A stretch of 64,000 nucleotides of DNA, from the NCBI RefSeq assembly GCF_003732265.1, contig NZ_MOBK01000007.1, positions 282,383 to 346,382 on the forward strand. The letters are read 5' to 3'. Each line of letters begins with the position of its first letter. The stretch's first letter is position 1. The stretch comes from Pseudomonas brassicacearum (lineage in GTDB: Bacteria; Pseudomonadota; Gammaproteobacteria; Pseudomonadales; Pseudomonadaceae). Below the pieces are notes generated by a model that worked only from the letters and a program-made list of their open reading frames with translations, made no database searches and was not told where the DNA came from. Shown piece by piece: positions 8,842 to 16,641 of this stretch. The translations under genes were made by a program, and so were the position numbers.

Positions 8842-9672
8842 ATGCTGCTGCGTTTTACCAAAATGCACGGCCTGGGCAATGACTTCATGGTCCTCGACCT
8901 GGTCAGCCAGCACGCGCACATCCTGCCCAAGCACGCCAAACAATGGGGCGACCGGCATACCGGCATCGGTTTCGACCAGTTGTTGATCGTCGAAGCGCCG
9001 AGCAACCCGGACGTGGATTTTCGTTATCGGATCTTCAACTCCGACGGCTCCGAAGTGGAACAGTGCGGCAACGGTGCGCGCTGTTTTGCCCGCTTCGTGC
9101 TCGACAAGCGCCTGACCGCAAAACGGCAGATTCGCGTCGAAACCAAAAGCGGCATCATTGAACTGGATGTGCGTAGCGACGGCCAGATCAGCGTCAACAT
9201 GGGGGCACCGCGCCTGGTGCCGACGGACATTCCGTTTGTGGCCCCGGAACAGGCGCTAAGCTATCCGGTCGACGTCGATGGCACGCCGGTCGAACTGGCC
9301 GCCGTGTCCATGGGCAACCCCCATGCCGTGCTGCGGGTCAGCGACATCAATAACGCACCGGTGCATGAACTGGGGCCGAAAATCGAACACCACCCGCGCT
9401 TCCCGGCGCGGGTCAATGTCGGTTTTCTCCAGGTCATCGACCGCAGCCGCGCACAGTTGCGCGTCTGGGAACGTGGCGCCGGGGAAACCCAGGCGTGCGG
9501 CACCGGTGCCTGCGCAGCCGCAGTGGCCGCGATCAGCCAGGGGTGGATGGATTCGCCGCTATTGATCGACCTGCCTGGCGGGCGCTTGTCCATTGAGTGG
9601 GCAGGCCCTGGCCATCCGGTCATGATGACCGGCCCGGCAGTCCGCGTATACGAAGGACAAGTGCGTCTTTGA
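8842..9672 (+). CDS. dapF: diaminopimelate epimerase
   Basis: Interconverts LL- and meso-diaminopimelate by a two-base, PLP-independent mechanism, supplying lysine and peptidoglycan precursors. The two catalytic cysteines are C75 (EQCGNGARCFA) and C219 (ACGTGACA) in the 276-residue protein, and the N-terminus MLLRFTKMHGLGNDFMVLD is canonical. The start is set at 8842, four bases after the lysA stop, rather than at an upstream in-frame codon inside lysA. The identification is secure. Confidence 0.97.
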   Translation: MLLRFTKMHGLGNDFMVLDLVSQHAHILPKHAKQWGDRHTGIGFDQLLIVEAPSNPDVDFRYRIFNSDGSEVEQCGNGARCFARFVLDKRLTAKRQIRVETKSGIIELDVRSDGQISVNMGAPRLVPTDIPFVAPEQALSYPVDVDGTPVELAAVSMGNPHAVLRVSDINNAPVHELGPKIEHHPRFPARVNVGFLQVIDRSRAQLRVWERGAGETQACGTGACAAAVAAISQGWMDSPLLIDLPGGRLSIEWAGPGHPVMMTGPAVRVYEGQVRL

Positions 9673-9685
9673 GTGAGCGAAATCC

Positions 9686-10411
9686 ATGACCGACAAGCCC
9701 CAGGTTCCCGCCCTGCAGCCCGACGAATCTCCTTCCGAAAGCCTTGAGGCGGCGGCGATTGCCGCGTACCTGGAGGCTCATCCGGATTTCTTCATCGAGC
9801 ACGAAGAACTGCTCCCGGCCATGCGTATTCCGCACCGTCGCGGCGACACCATTTCGCTGGTCGAGCGCCAGATGACCATCCTGCGCGAGCGCAACATCGA
9901 GCTGCGTCATCGCCTGTCGCACTTGATGGACGTGGCCCGCGACAACGACCGCCTCTTCGACAAGACCCGCCGCCTGATTCTCGCGCTGATGGACGCCACC
10001 AGCCTGGAAGACGTGGTGATCAGCGTCGAAGACAGCTTGCGCCAGGATTTCCAGGTGCCTTTTGTCAGCCTGATCCTGTTGGGTGACAACCCGATGCCGG
10101 TGGGTCGCTGGGTGACTCACGCCGAGGCGCAAACGGCCATCGGTGGTTTGCTCTCGGAAGATAAAAGCGTCAGCGGCAGCCTGCGCGAACACGAACTGGA
10201 TTTCCTGTTCGGCGAAGAACAGCGCAAGCAGATCGGCTCCACCGCCGTTGTCGCGATCAGCCACCAAGGCATTCACGGCATCCTGGCCATCGCCAGCCGT
10301 GATCCGCAGCACTACAAAAGCTCGGTCGGCACCCTGTTCCTGAGCTACATCGCCGAAGTCATGGGCCGCGTGCTGCCACGGGTCAACAGCTCCCTGCGCT
10401 CGGTCCGCTGA
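9686..10411 (+). CDS. DUF484 family protein (GAF-like)
   Basis: A 241-residue cytoplasmic protein of the DUF484 family, which is widely found between dapF and xerC. It has the family opening IAAYLEAHPDFFIEHEELL (about residues 27-45), a heptad-rich helix (VERQMTILRERNIELRHRL) likely to form a coiled coil, and a C-terminal GAF-like domain ending in LFLSYIAEVMGRVLPR. Its biochemical role is unknown. The gene starts 13 bases after dapF and ends two bases before xerC. Confidence 0.88.
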   Translation: MTDKPQVPALQPDESPSESLEAAAIAAYLEAHPDFFIEHEELLPAMRIPHRRGDTISLVERQMTILRERNIELRHRLSHLMDVARDNDRLFDKTRRLILALMDATSLEDVVISVEDSLRQDFQVPFVSLILLGDNPMPVGRWVTHAEAQTAIGGLLSEDKSVSGSLREHELDFLFGEEQRKQIGSTAVVAISHQGIHGILAIASRDPQHYKSSVGTLFLSYIAEVMGRVLPRVNSSLRSVR

Positions 10412-10413
10412 GC

Positions 10414-11313
10414 ATGGAACGGCAACTGGACGCTTACTGCGAACACCTGCGCAGTGAGCGACAGGTGTCGCCGCACACGCTGTACGCCTACCGCCGCGAC
10501 CTCGATAAAGTGCTGGGCTTCTGTGTCAAACAGAACATCGGCAGCTGGGCCGCGCTGGATATCCAGCGCCTGCGCAGCCTGATCGCCCGCCTGCATTCAC
10601 AGGGTCAATCGTCCCGCAGCCTCGCGAGACTGCTGTCAGCGGTTCGCGGGCTCTATCACTATCTGAATCGCGAAGGCCTGTGCGACCACGACCCGGCCAA
10701 CGGCCTGGCGCCACCCAAAGGTGAGCGCCGCCTGCCGAAAACCCTCGACACCGACCGCGCGCTGCAACTGTTGGAAGGCGCGGTGGAGGATGATTTCCTC
10801 GCGCGACGGGATCAGGCGATTCTGGAGTTGTTCTATTCCTCGGGATTACGCCTTTCAGAGCTGACCGGGCTCAATCTCGATCAGCTGGACCTGGCCGACG
10901 GCATGGTTCAAGTGCTGGGCAAGGGCAGCAAAACCCGTCTGTTGCCGGTCGGCAAGAAAGCGCGCGAAGCGCTGGAGCTGTGGCTGCCGTTGCGGGCCAT
11001 GACCAACCCGGCGGACGACGCCGTGTTCGTCAGCCAGCAAGGCCGGCGCCTCGGGCCTCGGGCGATTCAGGTGCGGGTCAAGGCTGCCGGCGCGCGTGAG
11101 CTGGGGCAAAACCTGCACCCGCACATGCTGCGACACTCCTTTGCCAGCCACCTGCTCGAGTCATCGCAGGACCTGCGCGCGGTGCAGGAGCTGCTCGGCC
11201 ACGCAGACATCAAAACCACCCAGATCTACACCCACCTGGATTTCCAGCACCTGGCCACGGTTTACGACAGCGCCCATCCACGGGCCAAACGCATTAAAGG
11301 CGATGACTCATGA
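10414..11313 (+). CDS. xerC: site-specific tyrosine recombinase XerC
   Basis: With XerD it acts at dif to resolve chromosome dimers. The 299-residue protein has the N-terminal SAM-like DNA-binding domain (residues 1-90) and a catalytic domain with the full active-site set: R146 (GLRLSEL), Lys in GKGSKTR near 170, H237 and R240 (HPHMLRHSF), H263 (LLGHADIKTTQ) and nucleophile Y272 (IYTHL). It lies in the dapF-DUF484-xerC-HAD order typical of gammaproteobacteria and overlaps the next gene by four bases. A phage integrase is ruled out by this synteny and by the absence of an adjacent att site. Confidence 0.96.
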   Translation: MERQLDAYCEHLRSERQVSPHTLYAYRRDLDKVLGFCVKQNIGSWAALDIQRLRSLIARLHSQGQSSRSLARLLSAVRGLYHYLNREGLCDHDPANGLAPPKGERRLPKTLDTDRALQLLEGAVEDDFLARRDQAILELFYSSGLRLSELTGLNLDQLDLADGMVQVLGKGSKTRLLPVGKKAREALELWLPLRAMTNPADDAVFVSQQGRRLGPRAIQVRVKAAGARELGQNLHPHMLRHSFASHLLESSQDLRAVQELLGHADIKTTQIYTHLDFQHLATVYDSAHPRAKRIKGDDS

Positions 11314-12017
11314 CCATCCAATTGATCACCTTCGACCTCGACGACACCCTGTGGGACACCGCCCCGGTGATCCTCAGCGCCGAAGCCGTATTGCGTGAAT
11401 GGCTGACCGAGCATGCGCCGAACCTCGGGGCGGTGCCGGTGGAGCATTTGTGGGCGATTCGTGAGCGGATCCTAGGCAGCGAGCCGGGGCTCAAGCACCG
11501 CATCAGCGCGTTGCGTCGCCGCGTGTTGTTCCATGCGCTGGAGGAAGCCGGTTACGCCCATGACCAGGCCAAAGATCTCGCCGACAAAAGCTTTGAAGTG
11601 TTTTTGCATGCGCGGCATCAGATCGAGGTGTTCCCCGAAGTCGAGCCGACCCTGGAAACCCTGGCCAAGCACTACGCCCTCGGCGTGGTCACCAATGGCA
11701 ACGCCGATGTCCGTCGGTTAGGCCTGGCGGATTACTTCAAGTTTGCGTTGTGCGCTGAAGATATTGGTATTGCCAAACCGGATGCGCGCTTGTTTCATGA
11801 GGCATTGCAACGTGGTGGCGCAACGCCTGAAACGGCCGTGCACATTGGCGATCATCCGGGGGATGACATTGCCGGAGCGCAGCAGGCGGGGCTGCGGGCG
11901 ATCTGGTTTAACCCGCAGGGTAAAGCGTGGGAAGCGCAGAAGGCTCCAGATGCCGAGATTCGCAGTTTGACCGAATTGCCAGCGTTGCTGGCCCTGTGGA
12001 ATTCCGTGTCGGGTTGA
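11310..12017 (+). CDS. HAD-superfamily hydrolase (YigB-like phosphatase)
   Basis: A 235-residue haloacid dehalogenase-type hydrolase. Motif I is FDLDDTLWDT with two catalytic aspartates, motif II is VVTNGN near 130, and motifs III/IV appear as the lysine in GIAKPDARLF followed by HIGDHPGDDIAGAQQAG near 175-190. The HAD cap is inserted after motif I. By position behind xerC it corresponds to E. coli YigB, an FMN phosphatase; the substrate here is inferred only from synteny. Its ATG overlaps the xerC stop (ATGA), indicating translational coupling. Confidence 0.9.
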   Translation: MTIQLITFDLDDTLWDTAPVILSAEAVLREWLTEHAPNLGAVPVEHLWAIRERILGSEPGLKHRISALRRRVLFHALEEAGYAHDQAKDLADKSFEVFLHARHQIEVFPEVEPTLETLAKHYALGVVTNGNADVRRLGLADYFKFALCAEDIGIAKPDARLFHEALQRGGATPETAVHIGDHPGDDIAGAQQAGLRAIWFNPQGKAWEAQKAPDAEIRSLTELPALLALWNSVSG

Positions 12018-12026
12018 CGCAAACCC

Positions 12027-12118
12027 TGTGGGAGCGAGCCTGCTCGCGAAAGCGGTGGATCAGCCGACATGGATTTTGAATATGAGGGCCTCTTCGCGAG
12101 CAGGCTCGCTCCCACATT
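12027..12118. repeat. REP pair (REPIN), GTGGGAGCGAGCCTGCTCGC family
   Basis: Two inverted REP units downstream of the HAD gene, in the convergent gap before sutA. Confidence 0.85.
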
Positions 12119-12155
12119 GGATCGCGCTGCATTTGATGCTTTTGTACCACCCATG

Positions 12156-12185
12156 AAAAAGCCCGCAGCGACGGCGGGCTTTTTC
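12156..12185. terminator. intrinsic terminator, sutA side
   Basis: GCCCGC and GCGGGC form a stem flanked by A and T tracts on both sides. It can serve as a terminator for the minus-strand sutA and for the plus-strand HAD operon. Confidence 0.8.
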
Positions 12186-12204
12186 AGCAAGCAAGGGCAG
12201 ACGC

Positions 12205-12528
12205 TTAGATAGGCCGGCTGCCGTACTTGTTGTCAGGCTTCTTGGGAGGATCGGCGACCACGTTGGCCTCCACTTCCTGCACCTTGCCGCCCTTGGCCAA
12301 AAACTCTTCCATGGCCCGCGCGAGAGCATCGCGTTCCTTGTTCTTGGCTTCGACACTCGGCAGCTCATCGACCGACACCGCTGCCTTGGCTTTGCCTTTG
12401 GCGGTCGGAACGGGCGCTTCACCACCGTCGTCTTCAGCGACGTCTTCGGCCGCTGCTTCCAGACCTTCTTCGGTTTCGTCGTCGTCGCCTACTTCGAGGT
12501 CGTCGTTTTCCAGATCATCGTCGCTCAT
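12205..12528 (-). CDS. sutA: SutA, RNA polymerase-associated transcriptional regulator
   Basis: A 107-residue acidic protein matching SutA of Pseudomonas. SutA is a small factor that binds RNA polymerase and promotes expression of ribosomal and other genes during slow growth. The first half (residues 1-40) is an intrinsically disordered Asp/Glu tail. The conserved part contains DELPSVEAKNKERDALARAM, the likely helical core, and a C-terminal VADPPKKPDNKYGSRPI tail. The ATG at 12528 follows GAGGTAGAAC. The recognition is from the near-invariant C-terminal half. It is a monocistronic gene followed by a clear terminator. Confidence 0.9.
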   Translation of the reverse strand: MSDDDLENDDLEVGDDDETEEGLEAAAEDVAEDDGGEAPVPTAKGKAKAAVSVDELPSVEAKNKERDALARAMEEFLAKGGKVQEVEANVVADPPKKPDNKYGSRPI

Positions 12529-12631
12529 GTTCTACCTCATGACTCTTGCGAAAAGCAGATTAGTTATAGCCCAGCTTTACCGTCTGTCGACAGCTGCCGG
12601 AAAAATTCAATAACCGTTGGTGACCAGCGGT

Positions 12632-13057
12632 TCATGCCTCTTCACCGTGCACGGTGGCAAGGACTTTACGGGCACCGCCAAAATCACGGTGCTCGCCCAG
12701 ATAAACACCTTGCCAGGTCCCCAGCGCCAGTCGGCCTGCCGAGATCGGCAAACTGAGCTGACAGCCAAGCACGCTGGCCTTGAAGTGCGCCGGGAGGTCG
12801 TCCAGGCCTTCGTCGTTATGCTCATAGCCGTCTGTTCCTTGTGGGATCAGACGATTGAAAAATCGTTCGAAGTCGCGACGTACCGCCGGATCGGCGTTCT
12901 CGTTGATGGTCAACGACGCCGAGGTATGCTGTAGCCACAAATGCAACAGACCGACCCGACACGCCTTGAGTTCAGGCAAGCCAGCGAGTAACTCGTCCGT
13001 TACCAGATGAAAGCCCCGGGGCCGTGCCCGCAGGGTAATCAGAGTCTGTTGCCACAT
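12632..13057 (-). CDS. YjbQ family protein (UPF0047, secondary thiamine-phosphate synthase enzyme family)
   Basis: A 141-residue member of the YjbQ/UPF0047 family, some members of which show weak thiamine-phosphate synthase activity. Diagnostic parts are LLHLWLQHTSASLTINENAD (about residues 41-60) with conserved His and Asn, the DGYEHNDEGLDDLPAH block, and LGTWQGVYLGEHRDFGG near the end. These bring three conserved histidines into a probable metal site. The start ATG at 13057 has GGAG nine bases upstream, so an in-frame codon at 13084 is not used. The physiological role is uncertain. Confidence 0.88.
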   Translation of the reverse strand: MWQQTLITLRARPRGFHLVTDELLAGLPELKACRVGLLHLWLQHTSASLTINENADPAVRRDFERFFNRLIPQGTDGYEHNDEGLDDLPAHFKASVLGCQLSLPISAGRLALGTWQGVYLGEHRDFGGARKVLATVHGEEA

Positions 13058-13228
13058 ACAGTTCTCCGCACGTTCGGGGCGCATTCTAGCGCGCTCTGGG
13101 AAAAAACAAAGGCCCTAATATTCCTTCAATCATGTAAGCCATTGGCCGCAGAAAAACGCCCGTCGTAAACGTCCCTGAACGCGTACGAAAAAACCTTTCA
13201 GCAGGTCCTTCACTGACAAACGCCAGAC

Positions 13229-13260
13229 AAAAAAATGCCCGGCAAGCCGGGCAAGTTTTT
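13229..13260 (-). terminator. intrinsic terminator of glnK-amtB
   Basis: Read on the minus strand, GCCCGG-CTTG-CCGGGC is followed by an uninterrupted run of seven T. It lies ten bases after the amtB stop. Confidence 0.85.
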
Positions 13261-13270
13261 TATGCGCGTC

Positions 13271-14608
13271 TTACAAGTTGTAGCCGCGTTCGTTATGGAG
13301 TGCCAGGTCGATACCGACAGCCTCTTCTTCTTCCGTGATCCGCAGGCCCATGACAGCGTCGAGGACCTTGAGAATGATGAAAGTGACGATCGCGGTGTAG
13401 ATCACCGTGAAGCCCACGCCTTTGCACTGGATCCAGACTTGTGCGGCGATGTCGGTGACGGTGCCGAAGCCACCCAGGGACGGTGCAGCGAACACACCCG
13501 TCAGGATCGCGCCGAGGATACCGCCGATACCGTGCACACCAAAGGCGTCCAGGGAATCGTCATAACCGAGTTTGCGTTTCAGGGTGGTGGCGCAGAAGAA
13601 GCACACCACGCCCGCTGCCAGACCGATCACCAGAGCGCCCATCGGGCCCACGGTGCCAGCGGCTGGCGTAATAGCGACCAGACCGGCGACTACACCCGAA
13701 GCAATACCCAGTGCACTTGGTTTGCCGTGAGTCATCCACTCGGCGAACATCCAGCCCAGTGCAGCCGCGGCGGTTGCGATCTGGGTCACCAGCATCGCCA
13801 TGCCGGCGGTGCCGTTGGCCGCCGCAGCAGAACCGGCGTTGAAGCCGAACCAGCCGACCCACAACATCGCGGCGCCCATCAGGGTGTAACCGAGGTTGTG
13901 CGGGGCCATCGGGGTGGTCGGGAAGCCTTTGCGCTTGCCCAGTACCAGGCAGGCAATCAGACCGGCCACACCGGCGTTGATGTGCACCACGGTGCCGCCG
14001 GCGAAGTCGAGCACGCCCCAGTCCCACAACAGGCCGCCGTTACCGGACCAGACCATGTGCGCAATCGGTGCGTAGACCAGGGTGAACCACACGCCCATGA
14101 AAATCAGCATGGCGGAGAACTTCATCCGCTCGGCGAAAGCACCGACGATCAATGCAGGAGTAATGATGGCGAAAGTCATCTGGAAGGTGACGAACACCGC
14201 CTCAGGGAACAGCGCCGCAGGACCCGTCAGGCTGGCTGGCGTGATGCCGGCGAGGAACGCCTTGTTCAGGCTCCCGAAGAACGAGTTGAAATTGATGACG
14301 CCCTGTTCCATGCCGGTGGTGTCGAACGCGATGCTGTAGCCATAAATGACCCACAGGACGCTGATCAAACCGGTAATGGCGAAGCACTGCATCATCACGG
14401 AAAGAATGTTTTTGGACCGAACCATGCCGCCGTAGAACAGCGCGAGGCCGGGAATGGTCATGAACAGCACGAGGGCTGTCGAGGTCATCATCCAGGCGGT
14501 GTCGCCGGAATTGAGGACTGGGGCCGCCACTTCGTCTGCCGCCATGGCCAGGCCGGGCATTACGAGGGACAACAGGGCTCCTAGCCCTGCGAATTTACGC
14601 AGAGTCAT
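13271..14608 (-). CDS. amtB: ammonium transporter AmtB
   Basis: An inner-membrane ammonium channel of the Amt/Rh family. The 445-residue protein has an N-terminal signal peptide (MTLRKFAGLGALLSLVMPGLAMA) followed by eleven hydrophobic segments. Family landmarks include the MVRSKNILSVMMQ loop, the DFAGGTVVHINAGVAGL signature around 190-205 with the first pore histidine, and DAFGVHGIGGILGAI near 340 with the second. The start ATG at 14608 has GGAG upstream. It forms an operon with glnK, whose product plugs the channel when nitrogen is plentiful. Confidence 0.96.
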   Translation of the reverse strand: MTLRKFAGLGALLSLVMPGLAMAADEVAAPVLNSGDTAWMMTSTALVLFMTIPGLALFYGGMVRSKNILSVMMQCFAITGLISVLWVIYGYSIAFDTTGMEQGVINFNSFFGSLNKAFLAGITPASLTGPAALFPEAVFVTFQMTFAIITPALIVGAFAERMKFSAMLIFMGVWFTLVYAPIAHMVWSGNGGLLWDWGVLDFAGGTVVHINAGVAGLIACLVLGKRKGFPTTPMAPHNLGYTLMGAAMLWVGWFGFNAGSAAAANGTAGMAMLVTQIATAAAALGWMFAEWMTHGKPSALGIASGVVAGLVAITPAAGTVGPMGALVIGLAAGVVCFFCATTLKRKLGYDDSLDAFGVHGIGGILGAILTGVFAAPSLGGFGTVTDIAAQVWIQCKGVGFTVIYTAIVTFIILKVLDAVMGLRITEEEEAVGIDLALHNERGYNL

Positions 14609-14645
14609 ATTGTTTTCTCCTGGGGCGTTGGGTTTGTGGCGGCTT

Positions 14646-14984
14646 TTAAATCGCGTCGGTATCGGTTTCGCCGGTACGGATGCGAATCGCCTGTTCCAGA
14701 TTGACCACGAAGATCTTGCCGTCACCGATCTTGCCGGTGTTGGCCGCCTTGGTTATCGCCTCGATAACCCGGTCCAGATCCTTGTCGTCAATGGCGACAT
14801 CGATCTTCACCTTGGGCAGAAAATCGACCACGTATTCCGCGCCGCGATACAGCTCGGTGTGACCCTTCTGCCGACCGAAGCCTTTGACTTCAGTAACGGT
14901 AATGCCCTGCACGCCGATCTCGGACAGCGACTCGCGCACGTCGTCCAGTTTGAACGGCTTGATGATGGCAGTGACTAGCTTCAT
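14646..14984 (-). CDS. glnK: PII signalling protein GlnK
   Basis: A 112-residue trimeric nitrogen-status sensor that binds ATP/ADP and 2-oxoglutarate and regulates AmtB and the NtrBC pathway. The N-terminus MKLVTAIIKPFKLDDVRESL is typical. The uridylylation site is Tyr51 in the T-loop (GHTELYRGAEYVVDFLPK), and the C-terminal signature is TGKIGDGKIFV near 83-93. The ATG at 14984 follows GGGAGAGAG. A sigma-54 promoter and an NtrC-like site are present upstream, consistent with nitrogen-limitation control of glnK-amtB. Confidence 0.97.
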   Translation of the reverse strand: MKLVTAIIKPFKLDDVRESLSEIGVQGITVTEVKGFGRQKGHTELYRGAEYVVDFLPKVKIDVAIDDKDLDRVIEAITKAANTGKIGDGKIFVVNLEQAIRIRTGETDTDAI

Positions 14985-15191
14985 GAAAACTCTCTCCCGA
15001 ATTGGTGGACTTGCCCCAGGAAAACAAACCCGTCTCAAGTCTAAGCGCAGTGCCTGGCTTTGTAACGCATCGTCGGCCTTGAATGCCCGTCCGACCCCAG
15101 CTAACCACCCCGTACGAAACACTTCCCCGTTTCGCCTGGCGCACTGCATTCGTCACAGCGACTGCATCAGTGCATGGGTTGATAGTCACTA

Positions 15192-15207
15192 AGCAGAAAG
15201 CTTGCCA
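15192..15207 (-). promoter_or_regulatory. candidate sigma-54 (-24/-12) promoter of glnK-amtB
   Basis: Read on the minus strand the site is TGGCAAG-CTTT-CTGCT, close to the RpoN consensus TGGCACG-N4-TTGCW, with the invariant GG and GC exactly ten bases apart. It would start transcription near 15181, about 200 bases before the glnK start codon. Recognised by eye only. Confidence 0.65.
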
Positions 15208-15282
15208 TCTCGCCAAAAACCCCTGAATTCAATCCCTTGGCCGATACCACGAGCCGGCGCCCTCCATTACCCGCGAACTAAC

Positions 15283-15297
15283 GCACAACAACAGTGC
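15283..15297. promoter_or_regulatory. candidate NtrC enhancer site
   Basis: GCAC-N7-GTGC, an exact match to the outer half-sites of the NtrC consensus. It is centred about 110 bases upstream of the predicted sigma-54 start site, the usual enhancer distance. The rest of the 419-base gap 14985-15403 shows no gene. Confidence 0.6.
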
Positions 15298-15403
15298 GCT
15301 GCCGTCCGTCCGCATGCGCGAAAAGCGTGCGCCGGCCACCCGCCGGAATTGACTATAGACACTGCGTGATACACTGCCCGCCATTGTTTCCAGGACCTTT
15401 CCC

Positions 15404-15664
15404 ATGCTCGCGCCCAAAGACTTCCTCGACGCCCTGACGGGCACCGCCTCCCGCCTCTTCAGCGGCGAAACCCCGCTGCCGAAAAGCGAAATCGAAAGCC
15501 AGTTCAAGGCATTGCTGCAGAGCGGCTTCAGCAAGCTCGATCTGGTCAGCCGGGAAGAGTTCGATAGCCAGATGGTCGTGCTCGCACGCACCCGGGCACG
15601 ACTGGAGAGTCTTGAAGCCAAGGTGGCGGAGCTGGAAGCGAAGCTGAATCCGCCAAGCGAGTAA
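15404..15664 (+). CDS. ubiK: UbiK (YqiC, BMFP family), ubiquinone biosynthesis accessory factor
   Basis: A protein of 86 residues with the membrane-fusogenic BMFP domain. It has an N-terminal amphipathic segment (FLDALTGTASRLFSG) and a strong C-terminal coiled coil (ARTRARLESLEAKVAELEAKL, residues 61-81) that drives trimerisation. In E. coli UbiK assists the aerobic coenzyme Q biosynthesis complex with UbiJ. The position next to glnK-amtB and comM is conserved in pseudomonads. The start has AGGACCTTTCCC upstream. Confidence 0.9.
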   Translation: MLAPKDFLDALTGTASRLFSGETPLPKSEIESQFKALLQSGFSKLDLVSREEFDSQMVVLARTRARLESLEAKVAELEAKLNPPSE

Positions 15665-15696
15665 CACAGTCGATCCTACGATAAAGCCCAATCCAT

Positions 15697-15737
15697 TGTG
15701 GGAGCGAGCCTGCTCGCGATAAGGTCGGAACGACCTT
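15697..15737 (+). repeat. single REP unit plus short perfect palindrome
   Basis: One GTGGGAGCGAGCCTGCTCGC unit is followed directly by AAGGTCG-GAA-CGACCTT, a perfect hairpin. The mate expected for a REPIN is absent. Confidence 0.7.
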
Positions 15738-15761
15738 CCAGCCATTCCGGATTCAGCGCTG

Positions 15762-15840
15762 ATTCAAGGCAGAGTCCTACAACAATCTCATCCGCCGTCC
15801 GATAGCGCCGCAAAGCTCCAGTTCCTAAGCTCACCCAATG
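15762..15840 (+). repeat. direct repeat, copy 1 (diverged)
   Basis: Starts around GTCCTACAACAA at 15774 and continues as CTCATCC...CGCAAA...CACCC. The same series of blocks recurs at 17815-17897. The two copies bracket the BRO-N/HigBA segment. Identity is clear in blocks but imperfect overall. Confidence 0.55.
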
Positions 15841-15856
15841 CTGAATGTTCGGCACT

Positions 15857-16037
15857 GGGTTTGGCGACCCGGAAGCTTAAGGCGCATTACGACCATCCGA
15901 TGGCGGGTTTACTTCCGCCACATCGAGTCATGGCGGTTGTGCGTGGGAGACCTTCGGGTCTGCCGGGTTCCTTTTGCTCCGGTTCGCCAACCCGCGTACA
16001 GCTGCCACCCAATCGTTTGGCGACGATTGACGGCAGC
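15857..16037 (+). ncRNA. structured leader resembling C4-type antisense RNA upstream of a BRO-N gene
   Basis: The segment can fold extensively. Bases 15857-15872 pair with 15979-15993 (GGGTTTGGCGACCCGG with CCGGTTCGCCAACCC). Inside this, TGGCGG/CCGCCA forms a hairpin at 15901-15920 and AGACC-TTCG-GGTCT a UUCG tetraloop hairpin at 15948-15961. A second domain, GCTGCC/GGCAGC with AATCGT/ACGATT (16001-16037), ends just before the ribosome-binding site of the next gene. TCGCCAA at 15984-15990 can pair either with TTGGCGA at 15861 or with TTGGCGA in the loop at 16017. Such competing pairing upstream of an antirepressor gene is how phage P1/P7 C4 RNA works. The assignment is by analogy, not by a covariance search. 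Confidence 0.5.
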
Positions 16038-16062
16038 CCCTTTAGCAAAAGGAGTTGTATCA

Positions 16063-16590
16063 ATGAATAGCAACGTCGTTTATCCGATCCCCCACGTCTT
16101 CACCCGCCACAAACTCAATCTCCACGCCCTCCTCCTCGAAAACCAGGCCTGGTTCAGCGCCCGCGACCTCGGCCGATTGCTCCGCCTTTTCCTCGACGAA
16201 CGCGCCGTCCGAAAACTCGACCCCGACCAACACCAGTCCGCGAAAATCCTCATTCACGGCGTCATCGAAGACACCCTGCTGATCAGCGAATCCGGCGTCT
16301 ACGCCCTGCTGGTCTACCACTACTGCCCCGAATACCGAGCCCTGCGCGAATGGCTGACCCACGACGTCGTCCCCGCCCTCAGGGACGCACAGCAATCGCC
16401 CACAAACGAACGCCCGATTTTGAGCCTGCTGAACTGGCCCGAGATGTCATTGAGTTTGCTGCACTGGGATAATCAGCCGTGGATTCGGTTGCAGGATGTT
16501 CCGCATATGCTGGCAGAGGGTGAACGGCCACAGCGTGCGGTCATTGCACCGTGGTGGAAGCGAGCGTCCAGAATACTCATGGCAATCTGA
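16063..16590 (+). CDS. BRO-N domain protein, phage antirepressor-like
   Basis: A 175-residue protein whose residues 20-110 resemble the BRO/Ant N-terminal DNA-binding domain of phage antirepressors: NQAWFSARDLGRLLRLF, then LISESGVYALLVYHY, then EYRALREWLTHDVVPALRD. Its C-terminal part (NQPWIRLQDVPHMLAEGERP) repeats the opening of the same domain, as if a second BRO-N copy had been cut short. The ATG at 16063 has AAAAGGAGTTG upstream, a strong site. It sits behind a structured leader and converges with higBA. It is probably a domesticated or remnant phage/satellite regulator. Confidence 0.7.
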   Translation: MNSNVVYPIPHVFTRHKLNLHALLLENQAWFSARDLGRLLRLFLDERAVRKLDPDQHQSAKILIHGVIEDTLLISESGVYALLVYHYCPEYRALREWLTHDVVPALRDAQQSPTNERPILSLLNWPEMSLSLLHWDNQPWIRLQDVPHMLAEGERPQRAVIAPWWKRASRILMAI

Positions 16591-16600
16591 ACGACAAAAA

Positions 16601-16624
16601 AACCCCACGTTATAGCGTGGGGTT
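16601..16624 (-). terminator. terminator between BRO-N gene and higBA
   Basis: AACCCCACG/CGTGGGGTT stem with a six-base loop, followed on the minus strand by a run of T. It ends the higBA transcript and may stop convergent reading from the plus strand. Confidence 0.8.
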
Positions 16625-16641
16625 CGTCCAGGAATTGAGGA

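Noticed and set aside
7071..9005. 644-codon antisense frame over lysA
   Set aside because: Shadow of lysA/lptM coding sequence; it runs through a REP pair and several real genes.
10414..11313. phage integrase
   Set aside because: Sequence and dapF-DUF484-xerC-HAD order identify XerC; no attachment site or phage genes are adjacent.
13235..14584. 449-codon frame opposite amtB
   Set aside because: His/Gly-rich shadow translation of a clear amtB gene; it begins inside a terminator.
15030..15060. alternative sigma-54-like GGCAC near 15048 for glnK
   Set aside because: The -12 GC is missing at the required spacing; the site at 15192 fits far better.
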